This document shows positions 62,141-64,000 of a stretch of 64,000 bases of DNA, one piece after another. Within the stretch, counting starts at the first letter, position 1, and the number at the start of each line of letters is the position of its first letter. Location: the NCBI GenBank assembly GCA_039820545.1, contig JBCBPW010000005.1, positions 62,001-126,000 on the forward strand, written 5' to 3'. This DNA is from JALEFZ01 sp039820545 (GTDB taxonomy: Bacteria > Bacteroidota > Bacteroidia > J057). The notes under the pieces are model-generated. The model was not told the DNA's origin. It worked only from the letters and a program-made list of their open reading frames with translations, and ran no database searches. A program made the translations under genes and the position numbers.

Positions 62141-62605
62141 CTACTGACGATACCAATACTGTGTACGACCCAGAAGAGAGAAACCGAGGAATCCACGTAC
62201 TTTTAGCTTGTCGGCAGATTCAAGCTCAATGTAGCAGCTGTAGACAGAACCGTTTTCTGGGTCTAAGATGTTTCCGTCTTCGTATAGGTTTTTATTGTTT
62301 TTGTCTTGCTCAAGATCCTGCATAATGATCATGCCACGGACTTTTTGTTTGTAGCGAGGATCGTCTTCATCACATTTATCACAGAGTGGGTCTGGGTCTT
62401 CGTCAGGTTCGCGAAATATCTCTACAACCTTTCCATAGTACTTTCCTCCCTGCTCATAAATTTCGAGGATACTTTTGGCTTTTCCTGTGTCATCGTCGAT
62501 GGTTTTCCACTTTCCTATCACGGATTGTGCTTGTGTATTACTCATGAGAAGCATCATGAATGTGAAAAGGCTAATTGCGAGTGAGATTTTCAATACATTT
62601 TTCAT
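62141..62605 (-). CDS. DUF2147 secreted protein
   Basis: 154 residues from the ATG at 62605 (the longer frame to 62671 adds an unlikely leader). Signal peptide ('LKISLAISLFTFMMLLMSNTQAQ', part), then a DUF2147 domain: 'IGKWKTIDDDTGKAKSILEIYEQGGKYYGKVVEI' (part), 'CDKCDEDDPRYKQKVRGM' (two Cys), 'LEDGNILDPENGSVYSCYIEL'-like 'DGNILDPENGSVYSC' and the closing 'VRGFLGFSLLGRTQYWYR'. It is periplasmic; the family is widespread with unknown function. The C-D-K-C pair could bind a metal or form a disulfide. Confidence 0.9.
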   Translation of the reverse strand: MKNVLKISLAISLFTFMMLLMSNTQAQSVIGKWKTIDDDTGKAKSILEIYEQGGKYYGKVVEIFREPDEDPDPLCDKCDEDDPRYKQKVRGMIIMQDLEQDKNNKNLYEDGNILDPENGSVYSCYIELESADKLKVRGFLGFSLLGRTQYWYRQ

Positions 62606-62944
62606 TGTATCCAAGTCAGTTTTTTTGGGCGAAAAAATCAATAAACGTTTATAAGATAGGAAAATGAACAAATGGTTTTATCTAGATGATCCAATTTATT
62701 CCTGTGTTTGGACGATATTTTGAGAAAAAGTCATTTGTATAAGGACGAGTGCTTGTCTATTCGATGGAATAATCTGTATAGGTTCTCAAAATATGTGATC
62801 AAAAGTACACGGTTCTACAGGTTATGACATACCCGTTAGCACCAATGTCTCATCCGCCAACGTCTCGTTGGTTCTCAACAAAAATGTGCCTTACCTGCGA
62901 AAAGGTAAGACACATATTCTCAACTAACTTGCATATATGCTACA
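62606..62944. other. Intergenic region before the DUF2147 gene
   Basis: 339 bp between the TolC-type gene (minus) and DUF2147 (minus). It contains the TolC terminator (62880-62915) and a 5-bp CCAAC/GTTGG hairpin just before it. No ORF or RNA gene was recognised. Confidence 0.5.
62880..62915 (-). terminator. Terminator of the TolC-family gene
   Basis: Read on the minus strand: ATGTGTCTTACC, loop TTTTCGCA, GGTAAGGCACAT, then TTTT. One mismatch in a 12-bp stem. It lies about 30 bp after the stop. Confidence 0.8.
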
Positions 62945-64000
62945 CTAGCGATCTTCTACCAATCGTCCACTCAACCGCATCAATTCAATCTCTGAAGATT
63001 TGACATCAAACTGGACGTTATTCAGTTGATTCTCTGCGCGAAGCAGGTTCAACTGAGCTTCGCGAAATGCGATGTTGGTACTCTGCCCTAGCTCGAAAGC
63101 TTCTTTCGTTCGGTCAAAATTTGCTTGGGCTGCGCGCACACTTGTTTGAGAAAGACTCAAGATGCGCAAGCTATTTTGATAGGTGGCGTACGCCTTTTGT
63201 AAGTCGCGGATTACCTGCTGCTCAGTCTGCTTATATTGGCTTCTGCTATTGGCGATCCCTACTTCTGCGTTTTGAATGTTGCGCTTCAGTTGGTTGCCTT
63301 GAAAGATCGGAATAGAGATCGATCCATTGCCTGCAAATCCGAAGGTAGACTGGTCCAGTGTCTGTGCGAAAGGAAAGTTCGTAGAGAAATTGTAAGCATA
63401 ATTACCACTCACAGACAGCTGTGGGTAGCGCGCCTTTTGGGCTACGCGAAGGTTGAGTTCCGCCACCTTTCTGCCATAGTCTGCCACTTTCAAAGAAGTA
63501 TTGCCTGCAAGGGCAGAAGTCGCCAACTCATCCAAATTGAAGTCAGGATTGAGTTCTAGGTCGGTATTCACTTGATACTGACGCTCGATTTCTGTTCCCA
63601 TGAGGAAGTTTAGGTCCTTGCGTGCATTCTCGATATTGAGCGATGCATTCAGTAGGTTGATGCTATCTGTGCTGACGTCCACTCGTGCATTGAGAATGGC
63701 AAGCTCTGTCCCTGTACCAAACTCACGCTGTGTCTGCGCAAAGGCTAGACGCTGACGCGAGCGCTCTAGCGACGCTTCCTGCAACTGGTAAGCTTTGGTC
63801 AATCTAGCCAGTTGATAGTAGTTCGCGCTGATCTGGGCAATGGTTTGCTCCATGATGAGTAGGCCATTTTCTTTGGTCAGACTCGCATTTGTTTGGAGGA
63901 TCTTGTAGGACTCAAGCTGCCCCAATCCGAAGGCGTACGTCACTCCTACAGCCGAGTTGAGTCCATAGGTCGTAATGGATTCGTTGAAGACAAACTCCTC
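62945..64000 (-). CDS. TolC-family outer membrane efflux protein (5' truncated)
   Basis: The frame is open to the window edge at 64000, so the start and signal peptide are missing; about 352 residues are visible. It has the alpha-helical hairpins of TolC/OprM proteins: 'TIAQISANYYQLARLTKAYQ' and 'RLAFAQTQREFGTGTELAIL' in the first half, then 'RYPQLSVSGNYAYNFS', 'QTEQQVIRDLQKAYATYQNSL' and 'RTKEAFELGQSTNIAFREAQ' in the second. It would form the outer-membrane channel of a tripartite efflux or secretion system; partners would be upstream, outside the window. The terminator follows. Confidence 0.93.
   Translation of the reverse strand, partial: EEFVFNESITTYGLNSAVGVTYAFGLGQLESYKILQTNASLTKENGLLIMEQTIAQISANYYQLARLTKAYQLQEASLERSRQRLAFAQTQREFGTGTELAILNARVDVSTDSINLLNASLNIENARKDLNFLMGTEIERQYQVNTDLELNPDFNLDELATSALAGNTSLKVADYGRKVAELNLRVAQKARYPQLSVSGNYAYNFSTNFPFAQTLDQSTFGFAGNGSISIPIFQGNQLKRNIQNAEVGIANSRSQYKQTEQQVIRDLQKAYATYQNSLRILSLSQTSVRAAQANFDRTKEAFELGQSTNIAFREAQLNLLRAENQLNNVQFDVKSSEIELMRLSGRLVEDR

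Overview
This window looks like chromosomal DNA from a Gram-negative member of the Bacteroidota; I cannot fix the genus from sequence alone. The evidence is the set of phylum-typical families (DUF4249 lipoprotein, head-GIN/DUF2807 lipoprotein, DUF4254 beside a family-9 glycosyltransferase, PD40-OmpA proteins, a protein with a type IX-secretion-like C-terminal domain), start sites with few Shine-Dalgarno sequences, and LPS genes (kdsB, heptosyltransferase, O-antigen-ligase-like). I see no rRNA, tRNA, CRISPR array, insertion sequence, prophage or integrase. Genes run in short mixed-strand groups, often ended by strong hairpin terminators.

Layout. 1-6 kb: the end of a beta-lactamase-fold hydrolase, an AraC regulator, a secreted PEBP protein, a GNAT acetyltransferase and a large multi-PAS histidine kinase. 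6-15 kb: a macro-domain/DUF429 pair, an RluA pseudouridine synthase, panB (pantothenate), a DUF4249 lipoprotein, an orphan response regulator, an OmpA protein, a DUF2520 reductase-like protein and a glycosyltransferase. 15-22 kb: a cation efflux protein, a cyclic-nucleotide-binding/degenerate MinD-like protein divergent from a membrane adenylate cyclase, and a PD40-OmpA protein. 22-33 kb: an O-antigen-ligase-like protein, an XTPase, DUF1415, an SF1 helicase, a GerW plus DUF2953-like pair, a head-GIN lipoprotein, a heptosyltransferase with DUF4254, and an amidohydrolase. 33-43 kb: a beta-helix protein with a diheme cytochrome, tdk, an ArsR regulator, a Lon-N-domain protein and a PD40-VWA hybrid. 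43-52 kb: kdsB, a detached nuoJKL block, an HAD phosphatase, a VWA protein and dnaG. 52-64 kb: tadA, maf, pdxH, phzF overlapping a giant TPR-metallopeptidase, DUF2147 and the start of a TolC-type efflux protein.

Points that stand out: a DnaG primase in which all four zinc ligands of the CHC2 domain are replaced; a probable cAMP maker and cAMP reader transcribed away from each other; a two-hairpin repeat present in inverted pairs at two convergent intergenic sites, with one covarying base pair; a TPR protein with a gluzincin-type HExxH centre; and a probable frameshifted lipoprotein gene. No single large undescribed system is obvious. The best novelty candidates are the CNB-MinD/cyclase pair, the zinc-less primase and the repeat family.
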